Shown here: piece after piece, positions 1 through 7,454 of the stretch
Layout: every line of letters starts with the position of its first letter
Numbering within the stretch: the stretch's first letter is position 1
Assembly (NCBI GenBank): GCA_964451375.1
Contig: CAYVIN010000006.1
Span: forward strand, 1 to 64,000
Source of the DNA: JAGXQV01 sp964451375
GTDB taxonomy: Bacteria > Pseudomonadota > Gammaproteobacteria > Burkholderiales > Sulfuricellaceae
Direction of reading: 5' to 3'
DNA length: 64,000 nt
Translations under genes and position numbers: made by a program
Notes under the pieces: generated by a model
Database searches by the model: none
Told to the model about the DNA's origin: nothing
What the model saw: the letters and a program-made list of their open reading frames with translations, nothing else

Positions 1-710
1 AAGTCGCCGACATCTCCGAGACCATCCAGGCGATGCGCGAAGACGTAATCAGCGAACTGATCAGCCAGCACATTCCCCCGGAAAGTATGGAAGAACAGTG
101 GGACGTGCCGGGGCTGGAAAAAATCCTGGCTGCCGAACTCCATCTGGAATTGCCGCTCCAGCAATGGCTGGATAACGACAACAGCCTGGACGAGCACAAA
201 TTGCGCGAACGTATCGCCGAGGAAGCGCGCAGCGGTTATCAGGCCAAGATCGAAGCGGTTGGCGCGGAAACCATGCAGAACTTTGAGCGCGCCGTCATGC
301 TGCAAGGCCTCGACAACCACTGGCGCGCTCATCTGGCGGCGCTCGACCACCTGCGCCAGGGCATTCACTTGCGCAGCTACGCGCAGAAGAATCCCAAGCA
401 GGAATACAAACGCGAGGCTTTTGAGCTGTTTTCCGCGCTGCTCGACACCGTCAAACACGAAGTCACGCAAATCGTGATGACCGTTCAGGTGCGCGGCGAA
501 GAAGACGTGCAAGCCATCGAAACGCCGTCCCAGCCGGTGAATGTGCAATATCATCACGCCGATTTCGAGGAGGCTTTGGGGGGCGAAGATAGCCCGGCGG
601 AAGAAGAGCATCACCCCTTCGTCCGCGCCGGCGACAAGGTCGGGCGCAACGATCCCTGCCCATGCGGTTCCGGCAAGAAGTACAAGCAGTGCCACGGCAA
701 GCTGAGTTGA
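1..710 (+). CDS. secA: SecA preprotein translocase ATPase, C-terminal part (5' truncated by window)
   Basis: The reading frame is open from base 3 to the left edge, so this is the C-terminal end (about 236 residues visible) of SecA, the ATPase that drives proteins through SecYEG. The visible part contains the helical scaffold/wing region (NHWRAHLAALDHLRQGIHLR near the middle, typical of SecA) followed by an acidic linker and the zinc-binding tail CPCGSGKKYKQCHG, which binds SecB and phospholipid. The first visible ATG (base 33) is internal. A strong intrinsic terminator follows 32 bp after the stop. Assignment is secure from the tail motif. Confidence 0.97.
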   Translation, partial: VADISETIQAMREDVISELISQHIPPESMEEQWDVPGLEKILAAELHLELPLQQWLDNDNSLDEHKLRERIAEEARSGYQAKIEAVGAETMQNFERAVMLQGLDNHWRAHLAALDHLRQGIHLRSYAQKNPKQEYKREAFELFSALLDTVKHEVTQIVMTVQVRGEEDVQAIETPSQPVNVQYHHADFEEALGGEDSPAEEEHHPFVRAGDKVGRNDPCPCGSGKKYKQCHGKLS

Positions 711-741
711 GCATCACCGGTTTCTTGTCCATGACGAAAAT

Positions 742-764
742 GCGCCGGGTTTCCGGCGCTTTTT
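742..764 (+). terminator. Intrinsic terminator after secA
   Basis: Perfect 7-bp stem GCGCCGG/CCGGCGC with a 4-nt loop, followed directly by TTTTT. It lies between the secA stop and the next gene. Confidence 0.9.
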
Positions 765-779
765 CGTTGTTGTCTTATC

Positions 780-1505
780 ATGCTGCACATCGATAGCCTG
801 ACCCTCAGCGTTGCCGGGCGCACTCTGTGCGACCGACTCAGTCTGAATATCGAAGCCGGTCAATGCTGGGCGATACTCGGCAGCAATGGCAGCGGCAAAA
901 CCACCTTGCTGAACACCCTTGCCGGCCTGCGCCAGCCCGAGGACGGCAGCGTCGCGCTGAACGGTCAGGCGCTTGCGACGTATCCGCGCACCGAGTTGGC
1001 GCGCGCCCTCGGGGTGTTATTGCAGGAGGAGCCGGGCGGTTTCTGGGGGGATGTGCTGGAATATGTCCTTCTCGGTCGCCATCCGTATGGCGACCGCGAT
1101 GTTGACAGCGCCGTCGCGGCGCTACGCCGGGTGGGGCTGGAGGTCTTGATGGCACGGCGCTACCCCAGTCTTTCCGGCGGCGAGCGCCAGCGGGTGCGTA
1201 TCGCCCAGTTGCTGGCCCAGGAGTGCCGCGTTTGCCTGCTCGACGAACCCTTGCAACATCTCGATCTGCGCCACCAGGCGGAAGTCATGGCGCTGTTTCG
1301 CGATTTGGCTTGTCAGGAAGGCCGGGTCGTGGTGATGGTGCTCCACGAACCGTGGTGGGCGGTGCGCTTTTGCAGTCACGCCCTGCTTCAGTTCGGCGAC
1401 GGCAACCTGCTTTACGGCGAAGTTGCCGATCTGCTGGTTCCAGCCCATCTGGAGCGTTTATACGGCTGCCGCCTGCCTCCCGGGGGGCCGGAATTGCGCC
1501 GCTAA
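780..1505 (+). CDS. ABC transporter ATP-binding protein (FecE/BtuD-like)
   Basis: A 241-residue single-domain ABC ATPase. It shows Walker A GSNGSGKT (about residues 34-41), the signature LSGGERQRVRIAQLL, Walker B VCLLDEP and a switch histidine in MVLHE. The spacing and length match the cytoplasmic ATPase of iron-siderophore, haem or cobalamin importers (FecE/BtuD/HmuV type). No permease or binding-protein gene is adjacent: it sits alone between the secA terminator and pcnB, so its partner and substrate cannot be read from context. The ATG at 780 leaves only 15 bp after the terminator T-run, with no clear ribosome-binding site. Confidence 0.85.
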   Translation: MLHIDSLTLSVAGRTLCDRLSLNIEAGQCWAILGSNGSGKTTLLNTLAGLRQPEDGSVALNGQALATYPRTELARALGVLLQEEPGGFWGDVLEYVLLGRHPYGDRDVDSAVAALRRVGLEVLMARRYPSLSGGERQRVRIAQLLAQECRVCLLDEPLQHLDLRHQAEVMALFRDLACQEGRVVVMVLHEPWWAVRFCSHALLQFGDGNLLYGEVADLLVPAHLERLYGCRLPPGGPELRR

Positions 1506-1535
1506 GCGCGTGAGTGTGTATAATCTGGGGCGATA

Positions 1536-2903
1536 ATGATCCGTAAATTTCTCCACCGCGTTTTCAAGAAAGCGCTCCCTTCCCGCGCGGAAGGCCATGA
1601 GCCGCACATCATCCCCCTCAAGCAGCACGGCATTCGGCCCGAGCATATCAGCCCGTGTGCGCTGAAAGTCACCGAAGGGCTGCGTCACGCCGGCTTCAAG
1701 GCCTTCGTGGTGGGCGGTGCGGTGCGTGACCTGCTGATCGGGCGCGAACCCAAGGATTTCGACGTGGCGACCGACGCCGAACCGGAACAGGTGCGCCAGT
1801 TGTTCCGCCGTTCGCGGATTATCGGGCGCCGCTTCCGTATCGTTCATGTCATGTGTGGTTCGGATACCATTGAGGTCTCGACTTTCCGCGCCATGCAGCC
1901 CAACAGTGACGACGGCGACCACAGCACCGACGAGGAAAGCGGGCGCATCCTGCGCGACAACGTGTTCGGCAGTCAGGCCGATGACGCGATGCGCCGCGAT
2001 TTCACGGTCAACGCCCTGTATTACGAGCCGCACAAGATGGAAATCTGGGATTACTGTCACGGCGTGGCCGATCTCAAGGCGGGTATTCTGAAAGTCATCG
2101 GCGACCCGGCGCGGCGTTATCGCGAAGACCCGGTGCGGATGTTACGCGCCGTGCGGCTCTCCGCAAAACTCGGCCTCAAGCTCGATTCGGCGGCGCGTAA
2201 ACCCATCCATTCCCTTGCCGAACGCCTTCAGGATGTCCCGCCGGCGCGGATACTGGTGGAAATGGAAAAACTCCTGCTCTCCGGCCACGCCGTGCAGAGC
2301 ATTGAGCAATTACGCGAAGAAAACCTTCATCACGGCTTGTTGCCATTACTCGACGTGATGCTCGAAGACCCGCAAGGGGAACGTTTCGTGATGTTGGCTT
2401 TGCGCAAGACCGACGAGCGGGTTGCCCAAGGCAAGCCGGTGCTGCCCGCCTACCTGTTCGCCGCGCTGCTGTGGCACGAAATGTTGTCCGCCTGGGAAAA
2501 ACTTCAGGACGCCGGTGAACGTCCCGCGCCGGCCTTGCACCAGGCCATGGAACAAGTGCTCGACACCCAGCGCGAAAGCCTCGCCATTCCGCGCCGCTAC
2601 GACGTGATCATCAAGGAAATCTGGAGTCTGCAACCGCGCTTTACCCAGCGCGGCGGGCTGCGTCCTTACCGGCTACTGGAAAATCCGCGTTTTCGCGCCG
2701 GTTACGACTTTCTCCTGATGCGTTGCGAATCCGGCGAAATCGATGCCGAGCTGGGGCGCTGGTGGGACGAATTCCAGAACGCCTCCGATGAGCGGCGCAA
2801 AGTGATGTTGTTGCCCGACGACGCGCCGAAAAAACGCCGTCGTCGCCGCAAACCCAAAGGCCCGCGCGGCGAGGGGGCGGACGTTCAGGAGAGCGCTTCT
2901 TGA
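1536..2903 (+). CDS. pcnB: Poly(A) polymerase I
   Basis: 455 residues. This is a class II nucleotidyltransferase that adds 3' poly(A) tails to RNA and marks it for decay. The catalytic head is visible: GGAVRDLLIGR followed by KDFDVATDA (DxD metal ligands) and the tRNA-nucleotidyltransferase-like RRDFTVNALYY. The length and the strongly basic C-terminal tail (KKRRRRRKPKGPRG) fit PcnB rather than CCA-adding enzyme, which usually lacks that tail. It opens a tight operon with folK and panB: its TGA overlaps the TTG start of folK. Confidence 0.95.
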   Translation: MIRKFLHRVFKKALPSRAEGHEPHIIPLKQHGIRPEHISPCALKVTEGLRHAGFKAFVVGGAVRDLLIGREPKDFDVATDAEPEQVRQLFRRSRIIGRRFRIVHVMCGSDTIEVSTFRAMQPNSDDGDHSTDEESGRILRDNVFGSQADDAMRRDFTVNALYYEPHKMEIWDYCHGVADLKAGILKVIGDPARRYREDPVRMLRAVRLSAKLGLKLDSAARKPIHSLAERLQDVPPARILVEMEKLLLSGHAVQSIEQLREENLHHGLLPLLDVMLEDPQGERFVMLALRKTDERVAQGKPVLPAYLFAALLWHEMLSAWEKLQDAGERPAPALHQAMEQVLDTQRESLAIPRRYDVIIKEIWSLQPRFTQRGGLRPYRLLENPRFRAGYDFLLMRCESGEIDAELGRWWDEFQNASDERRKVMLLPDDAPKKRRRRRKPKGPRGEGADVQESAS

Positions 2904-3418
2904 GCGCCCCGCAAGTCGCCTATGTCGGACTGGGCAGCAACCTCGCCGAACCCGAATACCAGATCGACAAAGCTTTTGCCGAACTGGCGCGCCTGCCCCA
3001 TACCCGTCTGCTGGCCGGCTCCTCGCTGTATCGTAGCGCCCCGGTGGGGTACGCCGATCAACCGGATTTCGTCAATGCCGTGGCGCAAATCGAAACCTCG
3101 CTGGCGCCCCATGCGCTGCTCGACGCGCTGCTTGATCTGGAGCACCGCCACGGACGCGAACGGACTTTCCGCAACGCCCCGCGCATCCTTGATCTCGACC
3201 TGCTGCTCTACGATGGACTGATTTGTCACGACGCCGGTTTGACACTGCCGCATCCGCGTATGCACGAACGCGCCTTTGTGCTCCTGCCGCTTCTGGAAAT
3301 CGCTCCGCTGTGTTTGATTCCCGGACGTGGCGCGGCGGCACAGTGGGCGCGCGCCTGCGGTGACCAGCAACTGGAACGTATCGAACAAGCTGTTGAACCG
3401 CTAAGGGCCAGCGCATGA
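2900..3418 (+). CDS. folK: 2-amino-4-hydroxy-6-hydroxymethyldihydropteridine pyrophosphokinase
   Basis: 172 residues. HPPK transfers pyrophosphate from ATP to the pterin in folate synthesis. Family motifs are present: YVGLGSNL at the N-terminus, SSLYRSAPVG, DFVNAV, the central RxxxxAPRxLDLDLLLYDG (magnesium-binding aspartates) and LPHPRMHERAFVLLPL. The start is TTG at 2900, overlapping the pcnB stop and preceded by AGGAGAG, which indicates translational coupling. The stop overlaps the start of panB by four bases. Confidence 0.95.
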   Translation: MSAPQVAYVGLGSNLAEPEYQIDKAFAELARLPHTRLLAGSSLYRSAPVGYADQPDFVNAVAQIETSLAPHALLDALLDLEHRHGRERTFRNAPRILDLDLLLYDGLICHDAGLTLPHPRMHERAFVLLPLLEIAPLCLIPGRGAAAQWARACGDQQLERIEQAVEPLRASA

Positions 3419-4203
3419 TGACTCAACAGGAACTGCGCCGGATGGCTGTGTCCGGCGAGAAAATCGCCGTCGCAACGTGTTATGACGCCAGTTTTGCCAC
3501 CCAGCTTGAAGCTGCCGGGATTGACGTGTTGCTGGTGGGAGATTCGCTGGGCATGGTGGTGCAGGGCGAAAAAACCACCCTCACGGTGAATATGGACGAC
3601 ATGCTTTACCACACCCGTTGCGTGGCGCGCGGCGCGACCAATGCCTTCATCGTCGCCGACATGCCTTTCGGCAGCTACCAGGAAAGCCCGCAGCAGGCTT
3701 TCGCCAACGCCGCCCGGCTGATGGCGGCGGGGGCGCACATGGTCAAGCTGGAAGGCGGCGCGGCGATGGTCGAAAGCACCGCGTTCCTCACCGAACGCGG
3801 CATCCCGGTGTGCGCCCATGTTGGCCTCACCCCGCAGTCGGTACATCAACTCAGCGGCTACAAGGTACAGGGAAAAACCGAACACGCCGCCAAGAAACTT
3901 CTCGATGACGGCTTGTCCCTGCAACACGCCGGGGCTGGCATGATAGTGCTGGAAGCAATACCGGCGGGCCTCGCCAAGCAAGTAACCACTCACCTGACGA
4001 TACCCACCATCGGCATCGGCGCAGGGCCGGACTGTTCCGGGCAAGTGCTGGTGCTCTACGACATGCTGGGTATTTATCCCGGCAAATCCCCGAAATTTTC
4101 AAAAAATTTCCTGAGCGGTGCGGACTCCGTGCGCAGCGCCGTGGAAAACTACGTCAAGGCCGTGAAAAGCGGCGAGTTCCCTGCGGCAGAACATTCGTTC
4201 TGA
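3415..4203 (+). CDS. panB: 3-methyl-2-oxobutanoate hydroxymethyltransferase (ketopantoate synthesis)
   Basis: 262 residues, full length. PanB makes ketopantoate, the first committed step to pantothenate and CoA. Seen: ATCYDASFA near the N-terminus, VGDSLGMVVQG (metal-binding Asp), ADMPFGSYQ, AHMVKLEGG, HVGLTPQ and TIGIGAG. It overlaps folK by 4 bp. In many relatives panC follows immediately. Here a toxin-antitoxin pair on the opposite strand lies 6 bp beyond the stop instead, so panC must be elsewhere or absent. Confidence 0.96.
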   Translation: MMTQQELRRMAVSGEKIAVATCYDASFATQLEAAGIDVLLVGDSLGMVVQGEKTTLTVNMDDMLYHTRCVARGATNAFIVADMPFGSYQESPQQAFANAARLMAAGAHMVKLEGGAAMVESTAFLTERGIPVCAHVGLTPQSVHQLSGYKVQGKTEHAAKKLLDDGLSLQHAGAGMIVLEAIPAGLAKQVTTHLTIPTIGIGAGPDCSGQVLVLYDMLGIYPGKSPKFSKNFLSGADSVRSAVENYVKAVKSGEFPAAEHSF

Positions 4204-4209
4204 GTTTGT

Positions 4210-4620
4210 TCAGGCATTGCCGAACGGATTGATGACTTTCACCCCGCTCGGTTCGAAGTGTTTGACGTTGCGGGTGGCAACGCTCAATCCGTGAGTCAGA
4301 GCGGTGGCGGCGATCAGCAAATCCGCGCCGCCGTTTCCCAGGCGCGCCGAGAGGTTGCCCCAACGCCGCGCGATTGCCGGCGTGACAGGTAATATCCGGT
4401 CGGCATGGGAACGTTGCAATACATCGAGCCAATCCGCCAGCAGCGTAGCGAATTGCGGATCATGGGCGCGCTTCAAGGCGATGCCGCGCTCGATTTCCCC
4501 CAAACTCACCACGCTGAGAAACAACTCCTCTTCGCGGAAAGTTCCCAGCCATTCCAGCACAGCGGGTGCGGGCCGGCTTTTGCGTAACTCGGATAACACC
4601 ACGGTATCCAGCAGGATCAC
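4210..4620 (-). CDS. vapC: PIN-domain toxin, VapC/FitB-like
   Basis: 136 residues. This is the ribonuclease toxin of a type II pair. PIN-domain acidic residues are visible: LLDTVVLSE (first Asp), ExxRGIALK (Glu), and the late ADLLIAATA (Asp). The layout LLDTxVLSELR...RP is typical of the FitB subgroup. Its start overlaps the stop of the upstream antitoxin gene by 4 bp, so the two are translationally coupled. Its 3' end lies only 6 bp from the convergent panB stop. Confidence 0.88.
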   Translation of the reverse strand: MILLDTVVLSELRKSRPAPAVLEWLGTFREEELFLSVVSLGEIERGIALKRAHDPQFATLLADWLDVLQRSHADRILPVTPAIARRWGNLSARLGNGGADLLIAATALTHGLSVATRNVKHFEPSGVKVINPFGNA

Positions 4621-4880
4621 GAGAAATCCATTTCACGCAAGGCCAGGGGTGCGGGTTCAAACGCCTCGTCATCCTTGGGTATCGCCAGCAAATGTTCGAC
4701 GAAGCCGGGCGCTGCGGCGCGGGCGCTATTTTGCAGGGCAGCGTAGGCTTGTTCGGATACCACCACCACCGCTTCCTTGCCGCGCCGCGTGATATGTTGC
4801 GGCTCACCGCGCAGGGCGGCCTCGACAACCTGGCTAAACTGGGTTTTGGCGTCTTGCAGACGCCATTGGGCTGTTAACAC
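4617..4880 (-). CDS. Phd/YefM-family antitoxin
   Basis: 87 residues with a GTG start. The N-terminal WRLQDAKTQFSQVVEAAL and the ITRRGKEAVVVVSEQAY segment are the DNA-binding and dimerisation core of Phd/YefM antitoxins. The C-terminal part would cap the PIN toxin encoded just downstream. It precedes the toxin and presumably represses the promoter described at 4901-4941. Confidence 0.88.
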   Translation of the reverse strand: MLTAQWRLQDAKTQFSQVVEAALRGEPQHITRRGKEAVVVVSEQAYAALQNSARAAAPGFVEHLLAIPKDDEAFEPAPLALREMDFS

Positions 4881-4900
4881 GGCGACTCCAACTGGTCGGT

Positions 4901-4941
4901 TAATCTGGTCTGATTATGGTTGGTGGGGTGGTGAAGGTCAA
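4901..4941 (-). promoter_or_regulatory. Promoter and operator of the Phd/PIN toxin-antitoxin pair
   Basis: On the minus strand TTGACC (4936-4941) and CATAAT (4913-4918) are separated by exactly 17 bp, a good sigma70 promoter. An inverted repeat TAATC-6-GATTA (4901-4916) overlaps the -10 box, the position expected for autorepression by the antitoxin. The repeat and spacing are seen; its operator function is inferred. Confidence 0.6.
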
Positions 4942-4972
4942 GCTTGCGCAGTTATGCCAAGCGACCGGTTCC

Positions 4973-5353
4973 TTATTTCTTCCCCTCGCGGCTCGCCCCC
5001 GCTTCTTCCATACGCTCCAGATAGCGTTTCCACAGGGTTTCCTGATTGATCCCGATGTCGTAGAAATAATCCCAGGAATAAATCCCGGAATCGTGTCCGT
5101 CGGAGAAAAACAGCACTACCGCGTAGTTGCCGACCGGTTCGATGCGGGTGATTTCCACGTCCTTCTTGCCGACCTGGAGGACTTCCTGGCCGGGGCCGTG
5201 ACCGCGCACTTCTGCGGAGGGTGAGTAGACACGCAGGTATTCGCAGGGGAACTCGAAACGTTTGCCGTCGGCGAACGCCACTTCGAGGATGCGGGAAACC
5301 TGGTGCAGTTTGATTTCGGTAGGGATGGGAGTGCCTTGATCGAGTCCGGCCAT
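4973..5353 (-). CDS. DUF971 (gamma-butyrobetaine hydroxylase N-terminal-like) protein
   Basis: 126 residues. The sequence follows the DUF971 pattern: PTEIKLHQVSRILEVAFADG, the LRVYSPSAEVRGHGP segment and a late HDSGIYSWDYFYDIG. In other proteins this fold forms the N-terminal domain of gamma-butyrobetaine hydroxylase and is linked with Fe-S assembly factors, but the stand-alone bacterial form has no agreed function. The usual zinc-binding cysteines of the eukaryotic version are not evident. It is followed upstream (minus strand) by a nitroreductase gene with a 33-bp gap, which suggests co-transcription. Confidence 0.85.
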   Translation of the reverse strand: MAGLDQGTPIPTEIKLHQVSRILEVAFADGKRFEFPCEYLRVYSPSAEVRGHGPGQEVLQVGKKDVEITRIEPVGNYAVVLFFSDGHDSGIYSWDYFYDIGINQETLWKRYLERMEEAGASREGKK

Positions 5354-5386
5354 ATCTGTTTCCTTGTGAGTTTGTCGTGAATTTGC

Positions 5387-5995
5387 TTATTCGGTGCGCA
5401 CCGGCTGTTCCCAGCCGTTTTCAAAAAACAGCACGCCCAGCGGGGTGCGGGCGCGCGGCGCGCTTTCCAGCGCTTTGAGTTCGTCGTTCAACACGTTTTC
5501 CTCGCCCTGGTAGCCGACTGCGATCATCGCCATGCAGGCGTATTGGGCGGGAATGCCATAGGTTGCGCGCAATTTGGCTTCGTCGAAGCCGCCCATCTGG
5601 TGCGCCGCCAGCCCCAGGGCGACGGCCTGTGCGCAAAGATTTTCGGCGGCGGCCCCGGTGTCGTACTGGCCCCAGCGGTTGGGCTGGCCGTTCTTGCGGA
5701 ACAGACTGTTGGCGGTGACCAGCAGCAGAACCGGGGCGTTTTTCACCCAATTTTGGTTCCATTCGACCAGGCAGCCGAAGGCTTTTTCCCAAGCGGCGGC
5801 GTCGCTGTTTTTGTCCCACACGATGAAGCGCCACGGTTCATCGCCGAAGCAGGAGGGCGCCCAGCGCGCCGCTTCCAGCAGGGACACGATCTGCGCACGG
5901 CTCACCGGTCGGGTCGCGTCGAAAGCGCGGCAACTCCAGCGCCGGGCGAGGATGTCATGGATCGGTTCGAGGGTTTGGGCGGGTTTGTTTTGCAT
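5387..5995 (-). CDS. Nitroreductase family FMN oxidoreductase
   Basis: 202 residues, the usual size for a homodimeric NfsB-like flavoprotein using NAD(P)H. Seen: an N-terminal RRWSCRAFDATRPVSR with the FMN-phosphate-binding arginines, ARWAPSCFGDEPWRF, and the C-terminal MIAVGYQG. The substrate cannot be predicted: family members reduce nitroaromatics, quinones or flavins. It lies 10 bp upstream-in-strand of the cyclophilin gene stop and reads toward DUF971, so it belongs to a four-gene minus-strand run. Confidence 0.88.
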   Translation of the reverse strand: MQNKPAQTLEPIHDILARRWSCRAFDATRPVSRAQIVSLLEAARWAPSCFGDEPWRFIVWDKNSDAAAWEKAFGCLVEWNQNWVKNAPVLLLVTANSLFRKNGQPNRWGQYDTGAAAENLCAQAVALGLAAHQMGGFDEAKLRATYGIPAQYACMAMIAVGYQGEENVLNDELKALESAPRARTPLGVLFFENGWEQPVRTE

Positions 5996-6005
5996 GGCGG
6001 TACTC

Positions 6006-6572
6006 CTATTTGAGCAGCTTGATGTTTTCGATCACCACGTTTTCCAGCGGCACATCGGAGGCGAAAGGTTCGCGCGCACCGGTTTTTACTCTGGATATGG
6101 CGTCCACCACTTCCTGCCCTTGCACCACCTTGCCGAACACCGTGTAGCCCCAGCCTTTGACGGTAGGTTCGCTGTGATCCAGCGCGGCATTGTGTTTGAG
6201 GTTGATGAAAAACTGCGAAATCGCCGAATGGGGGTCTTTGGTGCGCGCCATCGCGAGGGTATAAGGCTCGTTCTTCAGGCCGTTTTTGGCTTCGTTGTAG
6301 ACCCGTTTCCAGGCTTCCTTCTGGCGCAAATAGGTGTCGAAGCCGCCGCCCTGAATCACGAAATTTTCGATCACCCGGTGAAACACCGTGCCCTTGTATA
6401 GGCCGTTATTCACGTAGCCGAGGAAGTTTTCCACGGTTTTGGGGGCTTTGTCGGGGAATAGCTCCAGAACAATCACCCCCCTGGTGGTGGTCATCTCCAC
6501 TTGCGGGTTGGCGGCATGGGCGCTCCAGGGCAGCAGGAGCGCGGCGAAAATCAGCAGGAACAGGGATTTCAT
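6006..6572 (-). CDS. Exported cyclophilin-type peptidyl-prolyl cis-trans isomerase
   Basis: 188 residues. A Sec signal peptide is clear (MKSLFLLIFAALLLPWSAHA, cleavage predicted after AHA), so the enzyme folds proteins in the periplasm. The cyclophilin domain has TTRGVIVLELFPDKAPKTVENF, FHRVIENFVIQGGGF (catalytic Arg, Phe and Gln region) and SQFFINL. The tryptophan of the cyclosporin site is represented by GYTVFGKV, as in bacterial PpiA/PpiB. PpiA is the likely equivalent. Confidence 0.92.
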   Translation of the reverse strand: MKSLFLLIFAALLLPWSAHAANPQVEMTTTRGVIVLELFPDKAPKTVENFLGYVNNGLYKGTVFHRVIENFVIQGGGFDTYLRQKEAWKRVYNEAKNGLKNEPYTLAMARTKDPHSAISQFFINLKHNAALDHSEPTVKGWGYTVFGKVVQGQEVVDAISRVKTGAREPFASDVPLENVVIENIKLLK

Positions 6573-6591
6573 GGCGTAGGTCAGGCGTATT

Positions 6592-7287
6592 TCAAGGGAG
6601 GTCGAATAATAACACTTCGCCCTGATGCCCGGAGACTACCCGGATGGACGACTCCCCTTCGACGGCTACGGCGTCGCCGGCTTCCAGCGGGATGCCGTTG
6701 ACTTCCGCTTCGCCGCGCGCCACATGCAGCCACGCCCGGCGGCCATTCGGCGCGTGATCGAGCGTGTCGCCGGGGCCGACCAGCGCTGCGTATAGGCGCG
6801 CGTCCTGGCGAATGGACAGCGAATTGTCCGCCCCATCCGGCGAGGCGATCAAACACCAGCGCCCGCGTTTGGCTTCGGCGGAGAAATGTTTCTGCTGGTA
6901 TTGCGGCGGCAGGCGGTTTTCGCTGGGCAATATCCAGATTTGCAACAGATGCACCATCTCCTGCGCGGAAGCATTAAATTCGCTGTGGGTGACGCCTTTT
7001 CCGGCGCTCATGTATTGCACGTCGCCGCTCTGGATCAGCGAACCGTTGCCCATGCTGTCCTTGTGCGCCAGCGAGCCTTGTAAAACGTAGGTGAGGATTT
7101 CCATATCGCGGTGGCCGTGGGTGGGGAACCCGACGCCCGGCGCGATGCGGTCGTCGTTGATCACGCGCAGCGCGGAAAAACCCATCTGTTCGGGATCGTG
7201 GTAATCGGCGAAGGAAAAGGTATGCCAGGTATTCAGCCAACCGTGGTCGAAATGGCCCCGGTCAAAGTGTTTGCGGATGCGGATCAT
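6592..7287 (-). CDS. Pirin-family bicupin protein (YhaK/quercetinase-like)
   Basis: 231 residues. Pirin metal-binding cupin motifs are visible in the N-terminal half: GFPTHGHRDMEILTYVLQG, with the His-x-His and later Glu ligands, and GKGVTHSEFN. The N-terminus RIRKHFDRGHFDHGWLNTWHTFSFADYHDP is characteristic of pirins. Relatives such as YhaK and YhhW bind Fe(II), Ni or Mn and some show quercetin 2,3-dioxygenase activity, but the physiological role is unknown. It is the first gene of the minus-strand run ending at DUF971. Confidence 0.9.
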   Translation of the reverse strand: MIRIRKHFDRGHFDHGWLNTWHTFSFADYHDPEQMGFSALRVINDDRIAPGVGFPTHGHRDMEILTYVLQGSLAHKDSMGNGSLIQSGDVQYMSAGKGVTHSEFNASAQEMVHLLQIWILPSENRLPPQYQQKHFSAEAKRGRWCLIASPDGADNSLSIRQDARLYAALVGPGDTLDHAPNGRRAWLHVARGEAEVNGIPLEAGDAVAVEGESSIRVVSGHQGEVLLFDLP

Positions 7288-7356
7288 GGTGGCTCCCGTC
7301 AGGTAGGGGTGGGAAGATTGCTCCGTCGAATGGAACTGCCGAAGCGGATATATTAC

Positions 7357-7439
7357 CTATGATGTAGTTGAGGGCGGCAAGTTTCAGGTGAATTGCCGTC
7401 GGTCTTCCGTCGGTGTTACGCAACGGCGGTGAATCATAG
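7357..7439 (+). promoter_or_regulatory. Structured 5' leader upstream of the secreted-protein gene
   Basis: The 7-bp arms CTATGAT (7357-7363) and ATCATAG (7433-7439) enclose a hairpin GGCAA...TTGCC (7376-7397) with a continuing TTC/GAA stem, then a CGTCGG-rich segment. The AGGAG ribosome-binding site follows 4 bp later. The pairing is seen directly. Whether it acts as a riboswitch, thermosensor or just a stable leader is unknown. Confidence 0.35.
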
Positions 7440-7454
7440 TGAAGGAGAACCTAA

